A stretch of DNA of 30,605 nt from an uncultured Veillonellaceae bacterium. Its GTDB lineage: Bacteria; Bacillota; Negativicutes; Veillonellales; Megasphaeraceae. The DNA is taken from NCBI GenBank assembly GCA_900546795.1, contig UREG01000017.1, positions 1-30,605 of the forward strand, read 5' to 3'. Position numbers and translations under genes: made by a program. Shown one piece after another: positions 6,610 through 14,673 of this stretch. Under the pieces are notes generated by a model. It did no database searches. It saw only the letters and a list, made by a program, of their open reading frames with translations, and was not told the origin of the DNA. Each line of letters starts with the position of its first letter. Position 1 is the first letter of the stretch.

Positions 6610-7677
6610 CTAGTCCGTATAGCCTTTGGTAATCGTGCCTCCGCCAAGAATGCGGCTGCCGTCATAAAACACGATCGCCTGGCCGGGCGTGATGGCTCGC
6701 TGCGGCGCGTCGAAACGAACGGTTACCGTTGTTTGATCGACTTGATGCAGCACTGCGGGAACAGCCTGCTGGCTATAGCGTATTTTAGCCGTTACCCTGG
6801 CCTGATCCGGCTGGAATGCAGGCGAAATGAAGCGGCAGTCGCTGGCTTGCAGCGTGTTTTGGAAAAGCGCTTCATTTGGGCCGACGATAATCGTGTTTTG
6901 CTGCGGATCTTTGCGCAGCACGTACAGCGGATACCGATAAGCGATGCCTAAGCCTTTGCGCTGGCCGATCGTATACTGGCTCAAGCCGCGGTGCGTGCCG
7001 AGAACGGTTCCATCTGCGTGAATAAATTTTCCCGCTTTTTCCCGGCTGCTGGTTCGCTGCTGGATAAAGCGGACATAATCGTTGTCGGGGATAAAGCAAA
7101 TGTCCTGGCTTTCCGATTTATGGGCCGTGATCAGACCATGCTCGGCGCTGATGCGGCGAATTTCCGGCTTTGTCAGCGCACCTAAAGGAAAGAGCAGGCG
7201 GGATAGCTGTTCCTGCGTCAGATGATACAGCATATAGCTTTGATCTTTGGCAGGGTCCGCGCCTTTATGCAATTCATATTCTCCGGTTATTTCATTATAT
7301 ACCGTCTGCGCGTAATGCCCCGTAGCCAGATAATCGCAGCCGCGGTCGGCAGCCGCTTGAAGCAGCGCGCCGAACTTGATGGTCTTATTGCAGAAGACGC
7401 AGGGGTTTGGCGTATCGCCGGCGCGGTATTCCTGAATGAACGGGGTAATGACAGATTCGGTAAAGAGCGTCTGTAAATCGAGGACTTCATGAGAGATCCC
7501 CAGAGAATCCGCCACCTTTTTTGCGTCCTGAATATCTTGTTCATTCTGGGCGCTGCCGTCGGCTTTGGAAAACAGTTTCATCGTGACGCCGATGACTTCA
7601 TAGCCCTGCGCCAACAGCAGCATGGCGGCGGCAGAACTGTCTACGCCGCCGCTCATGGCGATCAATACTTTTTTCAT
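6610..7677 (-). CDS. mnmA: tRNA-specific 2-thiouridylase MnmA
   Basis: MnmA activates U34 of tRNA-Lys, -Glu and -Gln with ATP and inserts sulfur delivered from a cysteine desulfurase. The product is the s2U34 base needed for accurate decoding. The 355 residues carry the PP-loop S-G-G-V-D-S-S at 9-15, the first catalytic Cys at 96 in N-P-C-V-F-C-N, and the persulfide Cys at 194 in S-Q-D-I-C-F-I-P. The N-type ATPase domain is followed by the central and C-terminal beta-barrel domains; length is normal. Its ATG overlaps the stop of the Rrf2 regulator by 4 nt, so the two are co-expressed. No cysteine desulfurase gene is adjacent. Confidence 0.97.
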   Translation of the reverse strand: MKKVLIAMSGGVDSSAAAMLLLAQGYEVIGVTMKLFSKADGSAQNEQDIQDAKKVADSLGISHEVLDLQTLFTESVITPFIQEYRAGDTPNPCVFCNKTIKFGALLQAAADRGCDYLATGHYAQTVYNEITGEYELHKGADPAKDQSYMLYHLTQEQLSRLLFPLGALTKPEIRRISAEHGLITAHKSESQDICFIPDNDYVRFIQQRTSSREKAGKFIHADGTVLGTHRGLSQYTIGQRKGLGIAYRYPLYVLRKDPQQNTIIVGPNEALFQNTLQASDCRFISPAFQPDQARVTAKIRYSQQAVPAVLHQVDQTTVTVRFDAPQRAITPGQAIVFYDGSRILGGGTITKGYTD

Positions 7678-8132
7678 GGTTCGTTCCCTTCTTCTGATCC
7701 AGCTGATAAGAATGCCGAATTCGGATCTTTGAGCAGATCAGCCAGTGTGATTTGATCGACTGTTTCATTAATGGCCTGCGACATTTTTTGCCATACCTGC
7801 AAGGTCAGACACTGGTCGGCCCGTTTGCACATCGTCATCGGATCGTCGTATTCTGCGCAGGCGACCGGACTCAGGCTGCCTTCGGTAAGGCGGAGTATTT
7901 CGCCGACTGTGTATTCCTCCGGAGCTCGGACAAGGCTGTATCCACCTTGGGCGCCGCGGGAGCTTTTGACAAGATTGGCGTGAATCAGCTTGATCATGAT
8001 CTGTTCCAGATATTTACGGGAAATGTCCTCCTGCTCGGAAATCTGTTTGATCGAAATAAATTGCTGTGGTTCCGCACCGGCCAACACCAGCATAAGCCGC
8101 AGAGCATACCGTCCTTTTGTGGATATTTTCAT
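7674..8132 (-). CDS. Rrf2/IscR-family Fe-S or cysteine-responsive regulator
   Basis: A 152-residue winged-helix repressor starts with M-K-I-S-T-K-G-R-Y-A-L-R, the family signature. The recognition helix region is around I-S-R-K-Y-L-E-Q-I at 37-45 and the wing G-A-Q-G-G-Y at 60-65. Three cysteines at 92, 102 and 108 are placed like the three [2Fe-2S] ligands of IscR, favouring an Fe-S sensor over a CymR-type cysteine sensor, which lacks them. GGAGG precedes the ATG at a suitable distance. In many Firmicutes such a gene leads an iscS-iscU-mnmA cluster; here it is directly coupled to mnmA alone. It probably controls its own promoter. Confidence 0.93.
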   Translation of the reverse strand: MKISTKGRYALRLMLVLAGAEPQQFISIKQISEQEDISRKYLEQIMIKLIHANLVKSSRGAQGGYSLVRAPEEYTVGEILRLTEGSLSPVACAEYDDPMTMCKRADQCLTLQVWQKMSQAINETVDQITLADLLKDPNSAFLSAGSEEGNEP

Positions 8133-8162
8133 AATTAGCCTCCTGTATCATTTATCAGTTTT

Positions 8163-8191
8163 ATTCTATACGCATTGACTAGGAATTGCAA
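8163..8191 (-). promoter_or_regulatory. Promoter of the Rrf2-mnmA operon
   Basis: On the minus strand, TTGCAA and TAGAAT are spaced by exactly 17 nt. The spacer contains TAGTCAATGCGTAT, which loosely resembles one arm of an IscR type-1 site. Autoregulation is possible but weakly supported. Confidence 0.7.
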
Positions 8192-8253
8192 GAGAACAAG
8201 AGATATAGAAAAACACAATCATAATAATACATAAATAATATGTCTTGCATCAA

Positions 8254-8282
8254 TTGACAGCGGCAGCTTTTGCGCGTAAAGT
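8254..8282 (+). promoter_or_regulatory. Candidate promoter of MFS/DUF3298 operon
   Basis: A perfect TTGACA and TAAAGT are spaced by 17 nt, about 95 nt before the MFS start codon. Apart from this and the divergent regulator promoter, nothing else stands out in the 240-nt gap. Confidence 0.5.
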
Positions 8283-8377
8283 GAAACAATATATTAACAG
8301 GCGCCGCCGCCGGGCGGAGAAATGCGGCGGATGCAAAAAACAGGAGGGAACGCTTCCTGAATAACAGAGGTGAAGAA

Positions 8378-9598
8378 ATGGAAAATACGTGGATTGAAAA
8401 AGGAAGCCGGCAGTATAAGCTGGCTTTGTGTATGTTGTTTTTGGGGAGCATAGCGGCCTTTGGCGCGGAATTTAGCCTGCAGCCGGTTATCCCGATTCTG
8501 GCGGCGGATTTTGGTTTATCGCCGGCAGTGGCCAGTCTGGCAATGTCCTGCGGAACCGGCGGTATGGCAGTGGCGATGCTGGGAGTGGCGGCGCTGGCGC
8601 CGCATTTGGAACGGAAGCGAACGATGGTAGCCGCGCTGGGGATTTCAGCCTTGTTTATTATCGCGATGTCGTTTATCGAGAGCTTTACGGTAATTTTGGT
8701 TCTCCGAACGATACAGGGAATTTTATTGGCGGCGTTTCCTGCGCTGGCCGTGGCGTATGTAAATGAAGAGTTTTCGCCGAAAGTCATCGGGCAGGCGATC
8801 GGCGTGTATGTGGCGGCGACGCCGATCGGCGGACTGGCCGGCCGTTTGCTGATGAGTACGATTGCCGATTATGCCTCGTGGAGAACGGGACTTTTGTTAT
8901 CGGGCATTCTGTATTTGCTGATCACTGTCTGCATTTTGCTGCTGATGCCGAAGCCGAAGAATAAGAAAATTGAACGGGGACGGATTCAAATCAATTGGAG
9001 CGGATTTGGACTGGTACTAAAAAATCCTACGATGCTTAGGGTCTTTGCCGCTGCAGCCGCAGCGGAAGGCGCGTTCGTATGTGCGTATAATTTTATTTCT
9101 TATCCCTTGCTGGCGCCGCCGTACAGCTTGAGCCAGACGATGGTGGGACTGATATTTGTTTGTTATCTGGTAGGGTCTGTCAGTTCTACGGTTCTTGGCA
9201 GCCTGTCCGATCATTACGGACACGGGAAGATCATGGTGTTGTCCGGCGGAATTGAGCTGGTAGGCATACTGCTGACGCTTGGCATGCCGCTGTGGTGCAA
9301 AGTAGCCGGCATTGCTTTGCTGACATTTGGATTTTTCGGTGTTCACGCCAATGCCTGCGGCTGGTGCGGACAGCTGATGAAAGGCGATAAAGCGCAGGCT
9401 TCGGCGCTGTACATGTTTTTCTATTATATGGGAGCCAGCGTGCTGGGCATGATCGGCGGTGTGTTCCTGCCTCTATATGGATGGAGCGGCGTTGTTGGGT
9501 TTGATGCGGTGATTGTGGCGGTGTCCATTTTCTTTGCCGTTATATTAGCAAAAGAGGAGAATACGATTCGGGAGCGAATGTATATAGATAACAACTAA
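8378..9598 (+). CDS. MFS transporter (YnfM/AraJ-like exporter)
   Basis: This is a 406-residue inner-membrane protein with about 12 predicted helices. Loop 2-3 carries a basic segment L-E-R-K-R-T where the MFS signature lies. Helix 4 has R-T-I-Q-G-I-L and helix 5 has the P-I-G-G-L-x-G-R-L pattern of drug:H+ antiporter-type proteins. A charged cytoplasmic loop P-K-P-K-N-K-K divides the two six-helix halves. The organisation resembles YnfM/NimT-type exporters, but the substrate cannot be deduced. AGAGGTGA gives the ribosome site before ATG 8378. A gene for a secreted protein follows after 14 nt, so the two should be co-transcribed. Confidence 0.88.
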   Translation: MENTWIEKGSRQYKLALCMLFLGSIAAFGAEFSLQPVIPILAADFGLSPAVASLAMSCGTGGMAVAMLGVAALAPHLERKRTMVAALGISALFIIAMSFIESFTVILVLRTIQGILLAAFPALAVAYVNEEFSPKVIGQAIGVYVAATPIGGLAGRLLMSTIADYASWRTGLLLSGILYLLITVCILLLMPKPKNKKIERGRIQINWSGFGLVLKNPTMLRVFAAAAAAEGAFVCAYNFISYPLLAPPYSLSQTMVGLIFVCYLVGSVSSTVLGSLSDHYGHGKIMVLSGGIELVGILLTLGMPLWCKVAGIALLTFGFFGVHANACGWCGQLMKGDKAQASALYMFFYYMGASVLGMIGGVFLPLYGWSGVVGFDAVIVAVSIFFAVILAKEENTIRERMYIDNN

Positions 9599-9612
9599 AA
9601 AGGAGTGAGGTC

Positions 9613-10284
9613 ATGAAAAAATATATGGCAGCGGCAATTGCCGCGCTCATGCTTTCTGCAGGTACAGTCTTTGCTGCAGAACCGGCAGATAATACAGGAG
9701 AGTCGGCTATCAATACGTTTGGAGATACGCTGAAGGTACAGCATTTTGGCGTACAATACATGATGGTAACGGCAAATTCGGATAAAGCAACCAAAGCAAT
9801 TAATGATGATTTGGCAGAATTGGGCCGCAGATTTACGGCAAAAATCGGGAACCAGGAATTGAGCGGCGGCTCGCTGATTTTCCAGGGGCTGCATAAAACA
9901 AATCGGTACCTGTCAATGGCTGTGATGGACTCCTGGTACAATACAGGCGCCGCGCATGGCATGTATCAAGTGTATGGCCGCGTCTATGATCTGTACACTG
10001 GGGAACGGAAGAAAGTATCGGATTTTGTAAAAATTGATGTGAAAACACTCGATGCCATGCTTCGCAGCGGAGAGCTTCAAATCATGACTATCAATAAAAC
10101 GCCGTTGGAAATGCCGTATGGCGCAGATGAACTGTGGGATGTAAAGGATATTCCGGAAAACTTTGCCGTAACGGAAGACGGAACGGTTCTCTTGATTTAT
10201 CAGGTATATGAATTGGGGCCGTATGCGGTAGGCTGTACCTATATTCCGATTGCTCCGGATATTGTGGCAAGATTAAATAAATAA
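9613..10284 (+). CDS. Secreted DUF3298-like protein
   Basis: The 223-residue protein has a classic signal peptide (M-K-K-Y, hydrophobic core, cleavage after V-F-A at about residue 22). The mature part ends with a DUF3298-like pattern: Y-D-L-Y-T-G, then K-V-S-D-F, then F-A-V-T-E-D-G and finally Y-E-L-G-P-Y-A-V-G. The same domain occurs at the C-terminus of RsiV-type anti-sigma factors and of many uncharacterised periplasmic or surface proteins. RsiV binds lysozyme, so a binding role is conceivable, but there is no transmembrane or anti-sigma segment here. AAGGAGTGAGG is the ribosome site. It is co-transcribed with the MFS gene and followed by a terminator. Confidence 0.75.
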   Translation: MKKYMAAAIAALMLSAGTVFAAEPADNTGESAINTFGDTLKVQHFGVQYMMVTANSDKATKAINDDLAELGRRFTAKIGNQELSGGSLIFQGLHKTNRYLSMAVMDSWYNTGAAHGMYQVYGRVYDLYTGERKKVSDFVKIDVKTLDAMLRSGELQIMTINKTPLEMPYGADELWDVKDIPENFAVTEDGTVLLIYQVYELGPYAVGCTYIPIAPDIVARLNK

Positions 10285-10304
10285 TACAGAGCCCTGCGGA
10301 GGCG

Positions 10305-10342
10305 GCGCGGTTTTTCTGGGAATGGAAAATCGCGCTTTTTTT
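10305..10342 (+). terminator. Terminator after the DUF3298-like gene
   Basis: GCGCG-g-TTTT pairs with AAAA-t-CGCGC across an 8-nt loop, extended by a C-G pair, and is followed by TTTTTTT. It ends the MFS operon about 20 nt after the last stop codon. Confidence 0.8.
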
Positions 10343-10738
10343 ATTGGATAAACGAGTTGGGTTATGCAAACGTTAGAACGGTTGGGCGTGCGGATATAGG
10401 ATGGCGTGCAGTAAAAGAGTGATACCGCCGTGTAAGATCGTTTGGTGGTGAAGGCAGTTGGAGAAAAAGGCGGCTCAGGAACGGATGGATACTCCCACTG
10501 AACTGCTGCAAGAAGAGGATAGGGGCGATGGGGAGAGATCGGAACGTCGGCAGAACGATCTGTGGAGTGCTGAGAAAGTGCGGCTTTTTATGGCTCTGTC
10601 GATAAAAGACAGGTAAAGCCTTGGGCGCAGTGAACTGAGAAGAGGGGCTATGCGGTATTTTCTTGCCGTAAAGGAGCGGTATTTGGGCGGCAGGTTCTTA
10701 GATTAATGATAGGATTGGCGGAAGTTCCGGCTATTTTA
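10343..10738. other. Gene-free interval upstream of trpS
   Basis: These ~400 nt contain no ORF with a ribosome site. Stretches of protein-like reading occur in different frames, for example about 38 codons around 10465-10595 in one frame, but all frames carry stops and I recognise no family. There is no T-box specifier stem or conserved T-box sequence, although trpS in Firmicutes often has one. It may be a decayed gene. Confidence 0.4.
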
Positions 10739-10767
10739 TTGAGCCGGGACAAAATCTTTGCTATAAT
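10739..10767 (+). promoter_or_regulatory. trpS promoter
   Basis: TTGAGC and a perfect TATAAT are spaced by 17 nt, about 48 nt before the trpS start codon. The resulting leader of ~40 nt is too short for a T-box. Confidence 0.8.
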
Positions 10768-10815
10768 CGAATGTATTGAAGAACTTTAACAGAGATCGGT
10801 AAGGAGGCTGTTTTT

Positions 10816-11802
10816 ATGGCTATTATATTTTCCGGAATTCAACCGAGCGGTTCCTTGACGTTGGGAAACTATTTAGGAGCGCTCCGTAATTTTTCTAAAA
10901 TGCAGGACGGCAATGAATGTTATTATTGTGTAGTGAATCAGCACGCGATCACGGTGCCGCAGGACCCTAAACTGCTGCATGAACGGACGCGCGCACTGGC
11001 GGCGATCTATTTGGCGTCCGGCTTGGATCCGCAGAAATCCACGCTGTTTGTACAGTCGGAAGTGCCGGAACATGTTCGGCTTGGCTGGATTATGACCACG
11101 ATTTCTTACGTGGGTGAGTTGGAACGAATGACGCAGTACAAAGATAAATCTTCTAAGCAAGGCGACTCGATTCCCGCCGGTTTGCTCACCTACCCGCCGC
11201 TTATGGCTGCGGATATCCTGCTCTATCAGACGAATTTTGTGCCTGTAGGGGAAGATCAGCGGCAGCATCTGGAATTGACCCGTGATTTGGCGCAGCGGTT
11301 CAATCGGGTATACGGCGAGGTATTTACGATTCCGGAAATTTACGTCGGTCAGGGAGGCACTCGTGTCATGAGTCTGCAGGAACCGACGAAAAAGATGAGT
11401 AAATCCGATGATAATCAGACGGCAACGATCTATGTGCTGGACGAAGCAAAAGCAATCGAAAAGAAAATCAAACGGGCGCAGACCGACTCGGAAAACTCCG
11501 TACGGTATGATAAGGAAAATAAGCCGGGGATTTCCAACTTGATGGATATTCTGGCGGCGCTTACCGATAAGAAATATGAAGAGATCGAACAGCTGTACAG
11601 CGGCGTAGGATACGGCGCATTCAAAAAAGACGTGGCAGCGGCTGTGATCGACGCGCTGGAGCCGATACAAAAACGGTATACGGAATTACTCCAGGCGCCG
11701 GAATTGGATACTATTTTGAGCGAAGGCGCGGAAAAAGCGCGGGCAAAAGCAAGCGAAACCTATCGCCGTGTTGAATTGGCAATGGGATTATATCGAAAAT
11801 AA
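10816..11802 (+). CDS. trpS: Tryptophanyl-tRNA synthetase
   Basis: A class Ic aminoacyl-tRNA synthetase that charges tRNA-Trp in the cytoplasm. The 328-residue length is typical of bacterial TrpRS. The N-terminal S-G-I-Q-P-S-G motif is followed by T-L-G-N at 15-18, the HIGH-box equivalent. K-M-S-K-S lies at 193-197 in the loop that closes over ATP. The C-terminal helical anticodon-binding region ends with Y-R-R-V-E-L-A-M-G-L. TAAGGAGG precedes ATG 10816. It has its own promoter and terminator, so it is probably monocistronic. Confidence 0.98.
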   Translation: MAIIFSGIQPSGSLTLGNYLGALRNFSKMQDGNECYYCVVNQHAITVPQDPKLLHERTRALAAIYLASGLDPQKSTLFVQSEVPEHVRLGWIMTTISYVGELERMTQYKDKSSKQGDSIPAGLLTYPPLMAADILLYQTNFVPVGEDQRQHLELTRDLAQRFNRVYGEVFTIPEIYVGQGGTRVMSLQEPTKKMSKSDDNQTATIYVLDEAKAIEKKIKRAQTDSENSVRYDKENKPGISNLMDILAALTDKKYEEIEQLYSGVGYGAFKKDVAAAVIDALEPIQKRYTELLQAPELDTILSEGAEKARAKASETYRRVELAMGLYRK

Positions 11803-11809
11803 GCAAAGG

Positions 11810-11836
11810 GGGTACCGGAAACGGTATCCTTTTTTG
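11810..11836 (+). terminator. Terminator after trpS
   Basis: An 8-bp stem closed by a GAAA tetraloop (GGGTACCG/CGGTATCC) is followed by TTTTTT, 8 nt after the trpS stop. The next gene's open frame runs through it from 11768, so its true start must lie downstream. Confidence 0.9.
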
Positions 11837-11902
11837 TATGCTAGAAGGAATTTTTCGGCGGCGGGGAGAATGGTAATGGAAACGGCAGTAGGAGGGGAGA
11901 GA

Positions 11903-13552
11903 ATGAAAAAGCGGAGCCTTCATGCAGTCTCTTTGGGCGGAATTGTTGCTGCGCCGCATTATTTAGCGGCAGAAACGGGGCGGCGTGTGCTTGAAGACGG
12001 TGGAAATGCGCTGGAAGCCATGATTGCCATGGCAGCGGTGATTACTGTGGTATACCCGCATATGAACTCAATTGGCGGCGATAATTTTTGGCTGTTTTAC
12101 GATGCAAAGAAAAAGGTGGTCAAAGGAATCAACGGAAGCGGCCGATCGGGAAAAAACGCTTCGATAGATTGGTATAAGGAGCGGGGATGGACGGCGATAC
12201 CTGCCCGGGGCTATGAAGCGGCCAACACGGTTCCCGGTGCGGTATCCGGCTGGGATATGGCTTATACATACAGTAAGGAGAGCATGGGCGGACGGCGGAC
12301 TTGGCGGGAATTGCTGGAGCCGGCGGTGCAGCTGGCTGACGGCGGTTTTCCTGTTTCTGACAGTCAGGCCTATTGGACGAAGATGAATGTGCAGGAAGGA
12401 AACGATCGAAACTTGCAGCGTTTCCCCGGATTTTCCCGTACGTTTTTGCGCGGCGGAAGGCCTTATGAAGCTGGAGAGCGGTTTCGGCAGCGGGAGCTTG
12501 CAGATACGCTGGCCTATTTGCAGGAGACTGGGGCGGCAGGATTTTATACCGGAAAAATCGCCCGGCAGATTGCCGCGGAAATGGCGGCTGGCAATGGGCT
12601 GCTTACAGAAGAAGATTTCTCCGGTCATCAGGCAAGGTGGGAAGAACCGCTGTATGTACCGTACCGCAGCGGCATGGCGGCAAACTTGCCGCCTAATACA
12701 CAAGGCATGGCATCACTGGAGATCCTGAATATATTGAATCAGTGGGATCTTGGCCGGATACCGGAAGGTTCCGCCGCATATTATCAGCTGATGATCGAAG
12801 CGGCCAAAGAAGCGTTTGCCGATCGGGATCAGTATTTGACGGATCCGGATTTTGCCGATATTCCTCTAAAAGAACTGCTTTCTCCGGCGCACGGCAAAAA
12901 GCAGGCGGAGGCAATACGCCGGCGGACTAAGTGGTCGGATGCGGGGCTGCTGGATCCTAAAGGCGACACGGTTTGGCTGGGGGCGGTCGATGAAGAAGGA
13001 AATGCCGTATCGATGATACAGAGTATTTACTATGATTTTGGCTCCGGGATCGTGGCAGGCGGTACGGGAATTACTTTGCAAAACCGCGGCTCGTTCTTTT
13101 CCCTCGATCCGGGGCACATAAATCGGCTGGAACCGCGGAAGCGAACCTTTCATACCCTGAATCCGCCGATGCTCTTTAAAGACGGCAAGTCCTGGCTGGT
13201 ATACGGAACGATGGGCGGAGAAGGACAGCCGCAGACGCAGGCGGCGCTGGTGACCCGCATTATCGATTACGGGTTTTCACCAAGCCGGGCGATCGATGCG
13301 TCGAGATGGCTGTATGGACGGTCTTGGGGAGAAGCAGTCAATTCGGTGCGGATAGAAGGCCGGGCAGCGGCGGAGGTTTTTCAGGAATTAGAAGGCCTGG
13401 GCTATCCCGTACAGCGGTGCGAGGATTATACAGATGTAATGGGCCATGCCGGTGCGATCTATATTGATCCGGATACGGGAATGCGGACGGCTGGCGCAGA
13501 TCCTCGAAGCGACGGCGCTGCAGAAGCGGCAGCGCCCTGCAGAAAGAAATAA
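11903..13552 (+). CDS. Cytoplasmic gamma-glutamyltransferase-family Ntn hydrolase (YwrD-like)
   Basis: This 549-residue member of the gamma-glutamyltranspeptidase / cephalosporin acylase family should self-cleave before T356 in G-D-T-V-W-L-G-A-V-D. That exposes the catalytic Thr of the small subunit. Other family marks are D-G-G-N-A-x-E-A near 32, Y-Y-D-F-G-S-G-I-V at 376-384 and G-T-M-G-G-E-G-Q-P near the C-terminus. No signal peptide is present, so it is probably cytoplasmic like YwrD, and its substrate (glutathione or other gamma-glutamyl or acyl compound) is unknown. I chose ATG 11903 because AGGAGG lies 7 nt upstream; 11870 and 11876 are less likely. The C-terminal tail is Ala-rich and encoded by a perfect inverted repeat (13514-13521/13529-13536). 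Confidence 0.9.
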   Translation: MKKRSLHAVSLGGIVAAPHYLAAETGRRVLEDGGNALEAMIAMAAVITVVYPHMNSIGGDNFWLFYDAKKKVVKGINGSGRSGKNASIDWYKERGWTAIPARGYEAANTVPGAVSGWDMAYTYSKESMGGRRTWRELLEPAVQLADGGFPVSDSQAYWTKMNVQEGNDRNLQRFPGFSRTFLRGGRPYEAGERFRQRELADTLAYLQETGAAGFYTGKIARQIAAEMAAGNGLLTEEDFSGHQARWEEPLYVPYRSGMAANLPPNTQGMASLEILNILNQWDLGRIPEGSAAYYQLMIEAAKEAFADRDQYLTDPDFADIPLKELLSPAHGKKQAEAIRRRTKWSDAGLLDPKGDTVWLGAVDEEGNAVSMIQSIYYDFGSGIVAGGTGITLQNRGSFFSLDPGHINRLEPRKRTFHTLNPPMLFKDGKSWLVYGTMGGEGQPQTQAALVTRIIDYGFSPSRAIDASRWLYGRSWGEAVNSVRIEGRAAAEVFQELEGLGYPVQRCEDYTDVMGHAGAIYIDPDTGMRTAGADPRSDGAAEAAAPCRKK

Positions 13553-13600
13553 AAAGAGAGGCAGCAGGACGAGTGATTCTTCCTGCCGCCTCCCTTTTTA
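13551..13600. terminator. Bidirectional terminator between the GGT and GNAT genes
   Basis: A long stem (GAGGC-a-GCAGGA pairing with TCCTGC-c-GCCTC) is flanked by AAAAA on the left and TTTTT on the right. It can serve both convergent genes. Confidence 0.85.
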
Positions 13601-13635
13601 TTTGGCGATGGTCATGATATAGTAAATGTATGAAA

Positions 13636-14121
13636 TTATAAGTCCAGGACCATATCGTACCAAACACTGCCGCCGTGGACGGACTGGGAAACGCCGTGAT
13701 TTACATAGCCGAATTTTTCATAGTAATGGATTTTCTCTTCTTTGCAGGTGAGCACCATTTTTTGTTTGCCCATGCGGCGGGCTTTTTCGATGAAAGAGCG
13801 CATCAGTGTGCTGCCGATTCCCTGATGGCGTTTTTCCGGGCTGGTGGCAAGACCGAAGATCATTTGGTTTTGGCCGCAGGGCTCGTGGCCGCCGTCTGGG
13901 CTGTACAACTCGTCGCAAATCGCTTCTTTGCTGCTGCAGCAGCCGTTGATAAGACCGATGATGCGGTTATTTTCTTCTGCTACATAAAAGCTTTCGGGAA
14001 ACGTTTGTATCCGATATAGAAATGAATCGCGGGTAGCCGCTTCCTCCGGGGGAAAACAGCGGGCTTCCAGAGCGGTGACCGCTTCCAGATCGTCCATAGT
14101 TACTTGCCTGATAGTATACAT
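13636..14121 (-). CDS. GNAT-family N-acetyltransferase
   Basis: The protein has 161 residues with one acetyl-CoA-dependent GNAT domain. Strand beta-4 is M-I-F-G-L-A-T and motif A, which binds the CoA pyrophosphate, is R-H-Q-G-I-G-S-T-L-M at about 98-107. The C-terminal Y-Y-E-K-F-G-Y is the usual acceptor-side turn. The arrangement resembles arylalkylamine/serotonin-type acetyltransferases, but the substrate is not known. AAGGAGG lies 11 nt before ATG 14121, slightly long but with no in-frame alternative. It diverges from the DUF1934-argS operon. Confidence 0.9.
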   Translation of the reverse strand: MYTIRQVTMDDLEAVTALEARCFPPEEAATRDSFLYRIQTFPESFYVAEENNRIIGLINGCCSSKEAICDELYSPDGGHEPCGQNQMIFGLATSPEKRHQGIGSTLMRSFIEKARRMGKQKMVLTCKEEKIHYYEKFGYVNHGVSQSVHGGSVWYDMVLDL

Positions 14122-14152
14122 GTAGACAACATCCTCCTTTTGCTATGTAACT

Positions 14153-14158
14153 ATTATA
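14153..14158 (-). promoter_or_regulatory. -10 box of the GNAT gene
   Basis: TATAAT on the minus strand lies 31 nt before the start codon. The -35 position (GGAACA) is poor, so activity may be low or need an activator. Confidence 0.45.
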
Positions 14159-14204
14159 CCATAAGATTTTTGGTTTGTTCCTTCTATTATCAGTGCAAAT
14201 AGTA

Positions 14205-14210
14205 TATAAT
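14205..14210 (+). promoter_or_regulatory. -10 box of the DUF1934-argS operon
   Basis: TATAAT lies 36 nt before the start codon of the DUF1934 gene. The -35 region is weak (TTCTAT at 17 nt). The two -10 boxes at 14153 and 14205 face away from each other in the 125-nt divergent gap. Confidence 0.45.
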
Positions 14211-14246
14211 AAGAATGTTAAGGTTGAGTAGGAAAAGAGGTTTTTC

Positions 14247-14672
14247 ATGAAACGCGTATGGATAGACGTAAAGAGCTTGCAACGATTTCCCGACGGACAC
14301 AGCGAAACGATTGAGCTGAATACGGAAGGGACTTGGGAAGAAGCTGACGGCGTCCAGTATATTCGGTATGAAGAAACGGAGCTGACCGGCATGGACGGCG
14401 TGCAGACGGAAGTGCGTATTTATGCAGATCATGCAGAAGTACAGCGGACCGGAAAGATTCGGCTGTATCAGGAGTTTCGGCCGAATATGCTGCATGAAGC
14501 GGAGTATGAGACTCCCTTTGGAAAGATGACGCTCCATATGGAAACCGTAGAATTGATCAACACGATAGCAGACGGCAGCGGAGATATGAAGGTCGGCTAT
14601 GATGTCTCGATAGAAGGCATGGGCGCTTTGTATAACGAGCTGTCTATTACAGTGCGGGAGGAAAAGAATTAA
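14247..14672 (+). CDS. DUF1934 (YwiB-type, calycin-like) protein
   Basis: This is a 141-residue cytoplasmic protein expected to form a small beta-barrel. It has the family pattern of an N-terminal V-W-I-D-V-K-S, a central Y-I-R-Y-E-E-T-E-L-T-G and a late F-G-K-M-T-L-H-M-E-T. DUF1934 proteins have no established biochemical role. In Bacillus and relatives the gene (ywiB) sits immediately before argS, and the same arrangement is seen here with a 1-nt gap. That conserved linkage suggests a function tied to arginyl-tRNA synthetase expression, but this is inference. Its ribosome site, AAAGAGG, is modest. Confidence 0.88.
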   Translation: MKRVWIDVKSLQRFPDGHSETIELNTEGTWEEADGVQYIRYEETELTGMDGVQTEVRIYADHAEVQRTGKIRLYQEFRPNMLHEAEYETPFGKMTLHMETVELINTIADGSGDMKVGYDVSIEGMGALYNELSITVREEKN

Positions 14673-14673
14673 C

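Noticed and set aside
10343..10815. T-box riboswitch before trpS
   Set aside because: No conserved T-box sequence or specifier stem is seen, and the trpS promoter leaves only a ~40-nt leader.
11768..11902. Upstream extension of the gamma-glutamyltransferase gene
   Set aside because: The extension overlaps the trpS 3' end and crosses its terminator; the ribosome site fits ATG 11903.
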